Part shown: positions 30,109 to 38,886 of the stretch, piece after piece
Position numbering within the stretch: position 1 is the stretch's first letter
Layout: every line of letters starts with the position of its first letter
Assembly (NCBI RefSeq): GCF_022370835.2
Contig: NZ_CP092365.1
Coordinates: 1,922,001-1,986,000, forward strand
Reading direction: 5' to 3'
Source: Mycolicibacillus parakoreensis
Lineage (GTDB): Bacteria; Actinomycetota; Actinomycetes; Mycobacteriales; Mycobacteriaceae
Length of the DNA: 64,000 bases
The notes under the pieces: model-generated
The model's input: only the letters and a program-made list of their open reading frames with translations
Told to the model about the DNA's origin: nothing
The model's database searches: none
Position numbers and translations under genes: made by a program

Positions 30109-32301
30109 ATGTCCTCCAGCGAGAGCGCCGCGCCACCGCAGTCCGGGCCGAACGTGTGGCCCGGGCGCCGCTACCCGCTGGGAGCCGCCTATGACGGGGC
30201 GGGCACCAACTTCGCGTTGTTCTCCGAGATCGCCGAGAAGGTGGAGCTCTGCCTGATCGGCAAGGACGGCACCGAGACCCGCATCCGCCTCGACGAGGTC
30301 GACGGCTACGTCTGGCACGCCTACCTGCCCACGATCGGCCCCGGCCAGCGCTACGGCTACCGGGTGCACGGGCCCTACGACCCGGCCGCCGGCCACCGCT
30401 GCGACCCGAGCAAGCTGCTGCTGGACCCCTACGGCAAGGCGTTCCACGGCGACTTCGATTTCGGGCCCGCGCTGTTCTCCTACCCGATGGACACCGACGA
30501 CGCCGACGAGTCCGACGGCGCCGACGACAACGGTGAGGCCGATGACCCCGCCCTGCCGATGATCGACTCGCTGGGCCACACCATGACCAGCGTGGTGATC
30601 AACCCGTTCTTCGACTGGGCCGCCGACCGGGCGCCGGGCACCCCGTATCACGAAACCGTCATCTACGAGGCGCACGTCAAGGGCATGACCGCCACCCACC
30701 CCGACATCCCCGAGGAGCTGCGCGGCACCTACGCGGGCCTGGCGCACCCCGCGATCATCGAGCACCTCAAGTCCCTGAACGTCACCGCGATTGAGCTGAT
30801 GCCGGTGCACCAGTTCATGCACGACCGTCGGCTGCTGGAGATGGGGCTGCGAAACTACTGGGGCTACAACACCTTCGGGTTCTTCGCCCCACACCACGAC
30901 TACGCCGCCAACCGCAGCGCCGGCGGTGCCGTCGCCGAATTCAAGGCCATGGTGCGCACCTTCCACCAAGCCGGCATCGAGGTCATCCTCGACGTCGTCT
31001 ACAACCACACCGCCGAGGGCAACCACCTGGGCCCCACGATCAACTTCCGGGGCATCGACAACGCCGCCTACTACCGCCTCGACGACGATCTGCGCTACTA
31101 CCGCGACTTCACCGGCACCGGCAACAGCCTCAACGCCCGCAACCCGCACACCCTGCAGCTGATCATGGATTCGCTGCGCTACTGGGTCACCGAGATGCAC
31201 GTCGACGGTTTCCGTTTCGATCTCGCCTCCACACTGGCCCGGGAGCTGCACGAGGTCGACCGCCTCAGCGCCTTCTTCGACCTGGTGCAACAGGACCCGA
31301 TCGTCAGCCAGGTCAAACTGATCGCCGAACCGTGGGACGTCGGCGAGGGCGGCTACCAGGTGGGCAACTTCCCGGGGCTGTGGACCGAATGGAACGGCAA
31401 ATACCGGGACACGGTTCGTGATTACTGGCGTAGTGAACCGGAGACCCTCGGCGAGTTCGCCTCCCGGCTCACCGGGTCCTCGGACCTCTATGAGGCGACC
31501 GGGCGCCGCCCCAGCGCCTCGATCAACTTCGTCACCTGCCACGACGGGTTCACGTTGCGGGACCTGGTCTCCTACAACGACAAACACAACGAAGCCAACG
31601 GCGAGGACAATCAGGACGGCGAGAGCTACAACCGATCCTGGAACTGCGGGGTGGAAGGCCCCACCGACGACCCCGAGATCGAGGCGCTGCGGGCCCGCCA
31701 GATGCGCAACATCTTCGCCACCCTCATGGTCAGCCAGGGCACACCGATGATCGCCCACGGCGACGAGATGGGCCGTACCCAACAGGGCAACAACAACGTC
31801 TACTGCCAGGACTCCGAGCTGTCCTGGATGGACTGGTCGCAGGCCGACACCAACGCGGACCTGCTCGCGTTCGCCCGCACCGCCACCGCACTGCGCCGCA
31901 ACCACCCGGTGTTCCGCCGGCGCCGGTTCTTCCGCGGCCGGCCCATCCGCAGCGGTGACGAGATCCGCGACATCGCCTGGCTGGCCCCCTCCGGCCAGGA
32001 GATGACCCAACAGGACTGGGACACCCATTTCGGCAAGTGCGTGATGGTCTTCCTCAACGGTGAGGCCATCCGCGAACCCGACGCGCGCGGTGAGCGGGTC
32101 GTCGACGACTCGTTCCTGTTGTGTTTCAACGCCCACCACGAGCCGGTGGAGTTCGTCACCCCCAACGACGGGTACGCCCGCCAGTGGACCGGTGAGCTCG
32201 ACACCAACGATCCGGTGGGGTCCAGCGACGCGGTCGTCGACGCCGGGGCGAATTTGAACGTGCCCGGCCGCTCCCTGATCGTGTTACGAAAGACGTTGTA
32301 G
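30109..32301 (+). CDS. treX: Glycogen debranching enzyme
   Basis: TreX removes alpha-1,6 branches from glycogen to feed the TreY-TreZ route to trehalose. The 730-residue protein has an N-terminal CBM48 domain (about residues 15-110) and a GH13 barrel. Conserved regions are DVVYNHTAEG, GFRFDLAS (nucleophile Asp), LIAEPWD (acid Glu) and VTCHDGFTLRD. treY begins 3 nt after its stop, forming one operon treX-treY-treZ. Confidence 0.95.
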   Translation: MSSSESAAPPQSGPNVWPGRRYPLGAAYDGAGTNFALFSEIAEKVELCLIGKDGTETRIRLDEVDGYVWHAYLPTIGPGQRYGYRVHGPYDPAAGHRCDPSKLLLDPYGKAFHGDFDFGPALFSYPMDTDDADESDGADDNGEADDPALPMIDSLGHTMTSVVINPFFDWAADRAPGTPYHETVIYEAHVKGMTATHPDIPEELRGTYAGLAHPAIIEHLKSLNVTAIELMPVHQFMHDRRLLEMGLRNYWGYNTFGFFAPHHDYAANRSAGGAVAEFKAMVRTFHQAGIEVILDVVYNHTAEGNHLGPTINFRGIDNAAYYRLDDDLRYYRDFTGTGNSLNARNPHTLQLIMDSLRYWVTEMHVDGFRFDLASTLARELHEVDRLSAFFDLVQQDPIVSQVKLIAEPWDVGEGGYQVGNFPGLWTEWNGKYRDTVRDYWRSEPETLGEFASRLTGSSDLYEATGRRPSASINFVTCHDGFTLRDLVSYNDKHNEANGEDNQDGESYNRSWNCGVEGPTDDPEIEALRARQMRNIFATLMVSQGTPMIAHGDEMGRTQQGNNNVYCQDSELSWMDWSQADTNADLLAFARTATALRRNHPVFRRRRFFRGRPIRSGDEIRDIAWLAPSGQEMTQQDWDTHFGKCVMVFLNGEAIREPDARGERVVDDSFLLCFNAHHEPVEFVTPNDGYARQWTGELDTNDPVGSSDAVVDAGANLNVPGRSLIVLRKTL

Positions 32302-32304
32302 CCG

Positions 32305-34584
32305 ATGGCGTCGCGCGTCCTGTCCACCTACCGGTTGCAGTTGCGCGGTGCCGAGTGCGGGGACCGCTTCGACTTCGACGACGCCGCCGCGCTGGTCGAC
32401 TACCTCGACGAGTTGGGGGTCACTCACCTGTACCTCTCGCCGATCCTGACCGCCGTCGCCGGATCCAGCCACGGCTACGACGTCACCGACCCCACCCGGG
32501 TCTCCCCCGCCCTCGGCGGCCCCGAGGGGCTGGCGCGGCTGTCGGCGGCGGTGCGGGCACGCGGCATGGGACTCATCGTCGACATCGTGCCCAACCACGT
32601 CGGGGTCAGCCACCCCGAGCAGAACCGGTGGTGGTGGGACGTGCTGCGGGCGGGCCGGGCCTCGCGCTACGCCTCGTTCTTCGACATCGACTGGGACCTC
32701 GACGACGGCCGCATCGTGCTGCCGGTGCTGGGTTCCGACGCCGACGTCGCGGACCTGCGCGTCGACGGCGACGTGCTGCGGCTGGGCCCGCGGCGCTGGC
32801 CGATCGCCGACGGCACCGGCGCCGGCACCGCCGCGGCGGTCCACGACCGCCAGCACTACCGGCTGGTGGGCTGGCGCCGCGGGATCTGCGGCTACCGGCG
32901 GTTCTTCTCGATCACCGAGCTGGCGGCGCTGCGCCAGGAGGACCCGGCGGTCTTCGACGCCTGCCACGCCGAGGTGGCGCGCTGGTTCGCCGAGGGCCTC
33001 GTCGACGGGGTCCGCATCGACCACCCCGACGGGCTCACCGACCCGGCCGGCTACCTGCGGCGGCTGCGCGCCCTGCTGGGCCCGCGGGCCTGGATCGTCA
33101 TCGAGAAGATCCTCGCCGCCGACGAGGCGCTGGAGCCGACCCTGCCGGTCGCCGGCACCACCGGCTACGACGTGTTGCGGCTGATCGGCGGGGTCTTCGT
33201 CGACCCGGCCGGCGCGCCCGGACTGGGGGCACTGGCCGCACCGGCCGCCCCCGAGCCGGTGACCGCGCTCAAGGCCGCCGCGGTGACCGGCACCCTCGCC
33301 GGCGAACTGGACCGGCTGCGCCGCACCGTGGCCGCCGAGACCGGCGTCGACGATCCGCGGCTCCCGGAGGCACTGGCCGCGCTCGTCGCCCGCATCGGGG
33401 TGTACCGCTGCGACTACCCGGGGCTGGCGGCGCTGCTGCCGAGCGCGCTGGGCCGCACCGCCGCCGACGCCCCGGAGCTCGCCGCGCCGCTGTCGGTGAT
33501 CGCCGCCGCCCTGGCCGGCGACGGCGACTCCGGGGCCCGGCTGCAGCAGCTGTGCGGGGCGGCCACCGCCAAGGCGGTCGAGGACTGCCTGTTCTACCGC
33601 GACGCCCGGCTGGTGTCGCTCAACGAGGTCGGCGGCGACCCGCAGCGGTTCGGGGTCAGCGCCGCCGAATTCCATCACGCCAATACGCTGCGCGCCCGGC
33701 ACTGGCCGCAGGCGATGACCACGCTGGGCACCCACGACACCAAGCGCGGCGAGGATGTGCGCGCCCGGATCACCGTGCTCGCCCAGCTGCCGCAGCGGTG
33801 GGCCGAGGTGGTGCGCCGCTGCGAGCAGCTCGCACCGAGCCCGGCGCCTGACACCGGACTGTTCTTGTGGCAGAACCTGATCGGGGTGTGGCCGTCGGAC
33901 GGGCGCCTCGGCGCCACGCTGCGCCGCCGGCTGCACGACTACGCCCGCAAAGCCGCCCGCGAAGCCGGCCGGCACACCGGTTGGGTCGACCCCGACGAGC
34001 GGTTCGAGACCGCGCTGGCCGGCTGGCTCGACCGTGTCGCCGACGGCCCGGCCGCCGCCGAACTCACGGCGCTGGCCGCCGCGATCGCCCCGCACGCCGC
34101 CAGCGACGGCCTCGCCCAGAAGCTGCTCGCGCTGACCGTGCCCGGCGTCCCGGACGTGTACCAGGGCACCGAGCTGTGGGAGGACAGCCTCGTCGACCCC
34201 GACAACCGGCGCCCGGTCGACTTCGCCGCGCGCCGGCGCGCACTGCGCGCCGGCGAACACCCCAAGCTGGCGGTGGTGCGCGTCGCGTTGGCGCTGCGCC
34301 GCCGGCATCCGCGGACCTTCGAGCGCGGCGACTACCGCCCGGTGCTCGCCGACGGCGCCGCCGCCGCGCATCTGCTGGCGTTTCGCCGCGGCACCGATGT
34401 GCTCATCGCGGTGCCCCGCCTCACCGTGCGGCTGGCCGAGACCGGCTGGGCCGACACCACGCTGCCGCTGCCGGCGGGAACCTGGACCGACGCGATCAGC
34501 GGGACCCGACACCGCGGCGCGGCGGCCGCCGAGGCGCTGTTCGCGACCCTGCCGGCGGTGGCGTTGGAGCGCACCGATGGCTGA
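32305..34584 (+). CDS. treY: Maltooligosyl trehalose synthase
   Basis: TreY converts the reducing-end alpha-1,4 bond of maltodextrins to the alpha-1,1 bond of trehalose. The 759-residue GH13 protein starts STYRLQL as usual and contains DIVPNHVGV, GVRIDHPDGL (nucleophile), VIEKIL (acid) and TLGTHDTKRGED. It overlaps treZ by 8 nt. Confidence 0.96.
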   Translation: MASRVLSTYRLQLRGAECGDRFDFDDAAALVDYLDELGVTHLYLSPILTAVAGSSHGYDVTDPTRVSPALGGPEGLARLSAAVRARGMGLIVDIVPNHVGVSHPEQNRWWWDVLRAGRASRYASFFDIDWDLDDGRIVLPVLGSDADVADLRVDGDVLRLGPRRWPIADGTGAGTAAAVHDRQHYRLVGWRRGICGYRRFFSITELAALRQEDPAVFDACHAEVARWFAEGLVDGVRIDHPDGLTDPAGYLRRLRALLGPRAWIVIEKILAADEALEPTLPVAGTTGYDVLRLIGGVFVDPAGAPGLGALAAPAAPEPVTALKAAAVTGTLAGELDRLRRTVAAETGVDDPRLPEALAALVARIGVYRCDYPGLAALLPSALGRTAADAPELAAPLSVIAAALAGDGDSGARLQQLCGAATAKAVEDCLFYRDARLVSLNEVGGDPQRFGVSAAEFHHANTLRARHWPQAMTTLGTHDTKRGEDVRARITVLAQLPQRWAEVVRRCEQLAPSPAPDTGLFLWQNLIGVWPSDGRLGATLRRRLHDYARKAAREAGRHTGWVDPDERFETALAGWLDRVADGPAAAELTALAAAIAPHAASDGLAQKLLALTVPGVPDVYQGTELWEDSLVDPDNRRPVDFAARRRALRAGEHPKLAVVRVALALRRRHPRTFERGDYRPVLADGAAAAHLLAFRRGTDVLIAVPRLTVRLAETGWADTTLPLPAGTWTDAISGTRHRGAAAAEALFATLPAVALERTDG

Positions 34585-36337
34585 GTTCGCGGTGTGGGCA
34601 CCCAAGCCGGGAGTGGTCGCCCTGGAGCTGGCCGGGGCGACGCATACGATGACCGCCGGCGACGACGGCTGGTGGCGCGCCGAGGTGCCCGCCGCGGCCG
34701 ACGCCCGCTACGGCTTCCTGCTCGACGACGACCCGCAGGTGCTGCCCGACCCGCGCTCACCGCGCCAGCCCGACGGGGTGCACGCCCCGTCGCAGCGCTG
34801 GGATGCGTCGGCGGCACGCTGGACCGACCGGCAGTGGGCCGGACGCGACCTGCGGGGCGCGGTGCTCTACGAACTGCACATCGGCACGTTCACCGCGGCC
34901 GGCACGTTCGCCGCGGCCGTCGACAAACTCGACTACCTGGTCGATCTGGGGGTCGACGCCGTCGAACTCATGCCGGTCAACGCGTTCGCCGGTGACCGCG
35001 GCTGGGGCTACGACGGGGTGCTCTGGTACGCCGTGCACGAACCCTACGGCGGGCCCGACGGACTGGTGGCGTTCATCGACGCCTGCCACGCCCGCGGGCT
35101 CGCGGTGCTCCTCGACGTGGTCTTCAACCACCTGGGCCCCTCGGCGAACTATCTGCCCCGGTACGGCCCCTACCAGTCGGCCGGCACCAACCCGTGGGGG
35201 GCCGGCATCAACATCGCCGGGCCCGACTCCGACGAGGTGCGCCGCTACATCCTCGACTGCGCGCTGCGCTGGATGCGCGATTTCCACGTCGACGGGCTGC
35301 GGCTGGACGCGGTGCACGCGCTGGTCGACACCACCGCCGTCGACCTGCTCGAGGAGCTGGCGTGCGAGACCGACCGGCTCGCCGAGACGCTGGGACGCCC
35401 CTTGACGCTGATCGCCGAGAGCGACGCCAACAATCCGCGGCTGATCACCCCGCGCGCCGCCGGCGGATACGGGCTGACCGCCCAGTGGGACGACGACATC
35501 CACCACGCCCTGCACGCCGCGGTCTCCGGCGAACGGCAGGGCTACTACGCCGACTTCGGGTCGCTGCAGACCCTGGCCACCACGCTGCGCCACGGGTTTT
35601 ACCACGCCGGCACCTACTCGTCGTTCCGGCGCCGCCGCCACGGCCGGCCGCTGGACACCACCGAGGAGACCGGCATCCCGGCCACCGCGCTGCTGGCCTA
35701 CACCTGCACCCACGACCAGGTCGGCAACCGCGCGCTCGGCGACCGGCCGTCGGCGAGACTGTCGGCCGGTCAACTGGCGCTCAAGGCCGCGCTGGTGCTC
35801 ACCTCCCCCTACACCGCGATGCTGTTCATGGGCGAGGAGTGGGGCGCGAGCACCCCGTTCCAGTTCTTCAGCTCCCACCCCGAACCGGAGCTGGCCCGCG
35901 CCACCGTGGAGGGCCGTCGCCGCGAGTTCGCCGAGCACGGCTGGGACGCCGAGAGCGTGCCCGACCCGCAGGACCCGGCCACGTTCCTGCGCTCCAAACT
36001 GGACTGGGGCGAGCTGAGCAGCGGCGAGCACGCCCGGCTCTACCGCTGCTACCGCGACCTGATCACGGTGCGCCACACCGAACCCGACCTGGCCGACCCG
36101 TGGTTGCCGCGGATGCGCATCGACGTCGACGAGGCGGCGCGCTGGATCGTGGTGCACCGCGGCGCACTCGCGATCGTCGCCAACCTGGGCGACTCCCCGG
36201 CCACGGTCCCGGTCAGCGGGCAGGTGGTGGCGGCGTGGGCACCGCCGGTGGTCGACGCCGCGGCGATCACCCTCGACGGGCCGTCGTTCGCGATCCTGCG
36301 CCGGGCGCCCTCAGGTCAGGTACCGGTAGGCCGGTGA
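34577..36337 (+). CDS. treZ: Maltooligosyl trehalose trehalohydrolase
   Basis: TreZ releases trehalose from maltooligosyl-trehalose. The 586-residue protein begins FAVWAPKP in a CBM48-like domain and has GH13 motifs DVVFNHLGP, GLRLDAVHALVD (nucleophile), IAESDANNP (acid) and THDQVGNRALG. ATG 34577 lies 8 nt inside treY. The 3' end overlaps the convergent ilvA by 27 nt. Confidence 0.96.
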   Translation: MAEFAVWAPKPGVVALELAGATHTMTAGDDGWWRAEVPAAADARYGFLLDDDPQVLPDPRSPRQPDGVHAPSQRWDASAARWTDRQWAGRDLRGAVLYELHIGTFTAAGTFAAAVDKLDYLVDLGVDAVELMPVNAFAGDRGWGYDGVLWYAVHEPYGGPDGLVAFIDACHARGLAVLLDVVFNHLGPSANYLPRYGPYQSAGTNPWGAGINIAGPDSDEVRRYILDCALRWMRDFHVDGLRLDAVHALVDTTAVDLLEELACETDRLAETLGRPLTLIAESDANNPRLITPRAAGGYGLTAQWDDDIHHALHAAVSGERQGYYADFGSLQTLATTLRHGFYHAGTYSSFRRRRHGRPLDTTEETGIPATALLAYTCTHDQVGNRALGDRPSARLSAGQLALKAALVLTSPYTAMLFMGEEWGASTPFQFFSSHPEPELARATVEGRRREFAEHGWDAESVPDPQDPATFLRSKLDWGELSSGEHARLYRCYRDLITVRHTEPDLADPWLPRMRIDVDEAARWIVVHRGALAIVANLGDSPATVPVSGQVVAAWAPPVVDAAAITLDGPSFAILRRAPSGQVPVGR

Positions 36338-37588
36338 GCCCGGCTCCAGCCGTTCGGCGTGCAACTGGGAGGCCGCCATCCGGGCCAGCAGCCCCTCCAG
36401 GCCGGCCGCCGAGCCCAGCTCGATGCCGACCAGCGCCTCCCCGGTCTCCCGGTTGTTGCGTTTGACGTACTCGAACAGGGTGATGTCGTCGTCGGGGCCG
36501 AGCACCTCGTCGAGGAAACGGCGCAGCGCGCCCGGCTCCTGGGGGAAGTCGACCAGGAAATAGTGTTTGAGCCCCAGATGCACCAGCGAGCGTTCCAGGA
36601 CCTCCCCGTAGCGGGAGACGTCGTTGTTGCCGCCGGAGATCAGGCAGACCACCGTCGCCCCGGCATCGAGATCGGCCTCGGCCAGCCCGGCCACCGACAG
36701 CGCCCCGGCCGGCTCGGCGATGATGCCCTCGTTCTGGTAGAGCTCCAGCATCGCGGTGCAGACCGCGCCCTCATCGACGGTGGTCAGCGACACCATGTCC
36801 CCCGCGGCGGCCAGCACCCGATAGGGCACGGAGCCCGCGCGGTTGACCGCGGCCCCGTCGACGAACTGGTCGACCTCACCCAGGGTGACCGGCCCCCCGG
36901 CGGCCAGCGCCGCGATCATCGACGCCGCACCGGCCGGCTCCACCCCCAGCACCGCGGTGTGGTCGGTGTGCTCGGCCAGGTAGCTGGTGATCCCGGCGAT
37001 GCAGCCGCCGCCGCCGACCGGCACCACCACCAGATCCGGTTCGTCCTCGAGCTGGTCGAGCAGTTCGACGGCGATCGTGCCCTGCCCGGCGACGGTGCGC
37101 GGATCGTCGAACGGCGGCACCAGCGTCGCGCCGGTGCGTTCCACGTCGGCACGGGCGGCCTCGGCGGCCTGATCGTAGGTGGCCCCCCCGACGATCAGGT
37201 CGATGAACTCACCGCCGTGGTAGCGGATCCGGTCGCGTTTCTGCCGGGGGGTCTTGCCGGGCACATAGATCCGGCCCCGGATCCCCAGCGAGCGGCAGGC
37301 GTAGGCGAACCCCTGGGCGTGGTTGCCCGCCGAGGAACACACCACCCCGGCGGCGATCTCGGCCTCGGTGAGCTGCACCAGCAGGTTGTAGGCGCCGCGC
37401 AGCTTGTAGGAGCGCACCGACTGCAGATCCTCGCGTTTGAGGAAGACCCTGGCGCCGGTGGCCGTCGACAACCGGTCGCTGAACTGCAGCGGGGTGCGGG
37501 TGACGACCCCGTCGATGCGCCCGGCCGCGGCGCGCACGTCCGCGGCGGCCACCGGGGCGTGTGAGGTCACGGTCGGTTCGGCAGACAC
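36311..37588 (-). CDS. ilvA: Threonine ammonia-lyase (biosynthetic)
   Basis: IlvA deaminates threonine to 2-oxobutanoate, the first step of isoleucine synthesis. The 425-residue PLP enzyme has the cofactor Lys in SVRSYKLRGAYN, SSAGNHAQGFA, GGGGCIAG and SGGNND. The C-terminal regulatory ACT-like part is a single unit (about residues 340-425), shorter than the two-unit enterobacterial form. The start is GTG 37588. It overlaps treZ convergently. Confidence 0.94.
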   Translation of the reverse strand: MSAEPTVTSHAPVAAADVRAAAGRIDGVVTRTPLQFSDRLSTATGARVFLKREDLQSVRSYKLRGAYNLLVQLTEAEIAAGVVCSSAGNHAQGFAYACRSLGIRGRIYVPGKTPRQKRDRIRYHGGEFIDLIVGGATYDQAAEAARADVERTGATLVPPFDDPRTVAGQGTIAVELLDQLEDEPDLVVVPVGGGGCIAGITSYLAEHTDHTAVLGVEPAGAASMIAALAAGGPVTLGEVDQFVDGAAVNRAGSVPYRVLAAAGDMVSLTTVDEGAVCTAMLELYQNEGIIAEPAGALSVAGLAEADLDAGATVVCLISGGNNDVSRYGEVLERSLVHLGLKHYFLVDFPQEPGALRRFLDEVLGPDDDITLFEYVKRNNRETGEALVGIELGSAAGLEGLLARMAASQLHAERLEPGSPAYRYLT

Positions 37589-37616
37589 CGGTCAATGGTG
37601 CCACCAGGGGTCGGGG

Positions 37617-38054
37617 TCAGCCCACCGGGGTCAACACGAACACCGGGATCTCGCGGTCGGTCTTCTTCTGGTAGTCGGCGTAGTCGGGGAAGGCCGCCAC
37701 CGCGCGCTCCCACCACAGCGCCTTCTCCTCGCCGAACACCTCGCGGGCGTCGTAGTCGCCGACCGCGGTGCCGTCCTGCAACTCCACCCGCGGGTTCTTG
37801 GTGACGTTGTAGTACCAGACCGGGTGTTTGGGGGCCCCGCCGAGCGAGGCGACGATCGCGTAGCGCCCGTCGTGTTCGACCCGCATCAGCGGCGTCTTGC
37901 GCAGTTTGCCGGTCTTGGCGCCGACGCTGGTCAGCAGCACCACCGGCATGCCGCGCATCTCGGTGCCCTCGGTGCCGCCGGAGGCCATGATCTGTTCGGC
38001 GTTGCGGCGGGACCAGTCCAGGGTGCCGGGGGCGTATTCACCGGAGAGAGGCAT
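37617..38054 (-). CDS. Deazaflavin (F420)-dependent nitroreductase family protein
   Basis: The 145-residue protein is a second Ddn/DUF385-type split-barrel protein in this window. It has the cofactor-binding region [33 protein letters not shown], and ends in a strand. It matches Rv1558, the neighbour of ilvA. The substrate is unknown. It has a TACGAT hexamer 6 nt upstream of ATG 38054 and no ribosome site, so a leaderless mRNA is likely. Confidence 0.88.
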   Translation of the reverse strand: MPLSGEYAPGTLDWSRRNAEQIMASGGTEGTEMRGMPVVLLTSVGAKTGKLRKTPLMRVEHDGRYAIVASLGGAPKHPVWYYNVTKNPRVELQDGTAVGDYDAREVFGEEKALWWERAVAAFPDYADYQKKTDREIPVFVLTPVG

Positions 38055-38060
38055 GCCGCC

Positions 38061-38066
38061 ATCGTA
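38061..38066 (-). promoter_or_regulatory. -10 hexamer of the leaderless Ddn-like gene at 37617-38054
   Basis: TACGAT on the minus strand ends 6 nt before ATG 38054. Confidence 0.5.
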
Positions 38067-38131
38067 GTGCCTCCGGAGGATCCGCCGTGGCGGCCTCGGT
38101 GTTTCGGGTCGCCGAAATCATGGTTACGAGC

Positions 38132-38137
38132 TATCGT
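38132..38137 (+). promoter_or_regulatory. -10 hexamer of the small membrane protein gene
   Basis: TATCGT ends 7 nt before GTG 38145; this decides the start of the small gene. Confidence 0.5.
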
Positions 38138-38144
38138 TGTCGGT

Positions 38145-38378
38145 GTGACCACCGCCGAGTTGCTGCGCACCGACATCCCGGTCGCCGGGGTGCCGTGGCC
38201 GGTGCACAAACTCGTCGCGCTGGCCGTCGGGGTGGTGACGTTGGCGCTGATCGGGCTGCTTTCCGGCGCCGCCGCACCGGCGGTGCTGAGCGCCGCCGCG
38301 GTCACCGCGGCGGTGTGGGCGGCGTTGGCCGCGCTGCGTGCGGCGGGCCGTCACGGCGGGCCGGCGACCCGGTCGTAG
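38145..38378 (+). CDS. Small membrane protein, unknown
   Basis: The 77-residue product has two hydrophobic segments (about residues 22-42 and 46-67), a short N-terminal part TTAELLRTDIPVAGVP, and a basic C-terminal end. I do not recognise a family. The GTG start is placed by a -10 hexamer at leaderless spacing; codon third positions are strongly G/C as in neighbouring genes. It overlaps the convergent DUF488 gene by 28 nt. Confidence 0.6.
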   Translation: MTTAELLRTDIPVAGVPWPVHKLVALAVGVVTLALIGLLSGAAAPAVLSAAAVTAAVWAALAALRAAGRHGGPATRS

Positions 38379-38875
38379 ACCAACACCGGCCCGGCGACGC
38401 GGGCCTCGGCGGTGGGCCGGTGGGCCCGCAGCGCCCCGTCGTGCATGAGGTGGCGCACCTCGATCCCGCAGACCAGCGTCAGGTAGTCGGCGATCAGCTT
38501 GCGGTGGCAGCGCCACCACACCGTCTCCGCGCACATGATCGCGGCCCGCTCGCGGCGGGCACCGGCGAGCAGCTCCGCGATCGCGGCCCGGAACTGCTCG
38601 CCGCGCATGTAGCCGGCGTAGGAGCGGAACGACTTGTTGCGCAGGCCCACGTCGGGCCCGGCGTCCCCGCCGCGGCGCCATCCGCCCAGGCGCGGCTCCC
38701 AGCGGTAGCCGATCCCGGCCGCCGGCAGCCACTGCGCCATCGCCTCCCGGCGCGAATCCGGGTTGTGGCGGCTGCCCGGGGCGGTGCGCACATCCACCAG
38801 CTGCGCGACCGACGCACCGTGGAGCAGCGTGGTGATGGTTGCGGCGTCGGCGGTGCCGTGCCCGAACGTCACCAC
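38351..38875 (-). CDS. DUF488 family protein
   Basis: The 174-residue protein has the DUF488 hallmarks: TFGHGTADAAT at the N-terminus, LVDVRTAPGSR, LGGWR, and late CAETVWWRCHRKLIADYL, with conserved cysteines and histidines. Function is unknown; the CxxxxxWRCHR motif suggests metal or redox chemistry. The GTG at 38875 lies 11 nt past the stop of the acyl-CoA synthetase gene, so it is probably co-transcribed with echA and fadD. Confidence 0.85.
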   Translation of the reverse strand: MVTFGHGTADAATITTLLHGASVAQLVDVRTAPGSRHNPDSRREAMAQWLPAAGIGYRWEPRLGGWRRGGDAGPDVGLRNKSFRSYAGYMRGEQFRAAIAELLAGARRERAAIMCAETVWWRCHRKLIADYLTLVCGIEVRHLMHDGALRAHRPTAEARVAGPVLVYDRVAGPP

Positions 38876-38886
38876 CGTGGTGGCGC

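Noticed and set aside
27644..32139. Long minus-strand frames opposite the acyltransferase and treX
   Set aside because: Antisense shadows of well-supported plus-strand genes, with the same biased composition.
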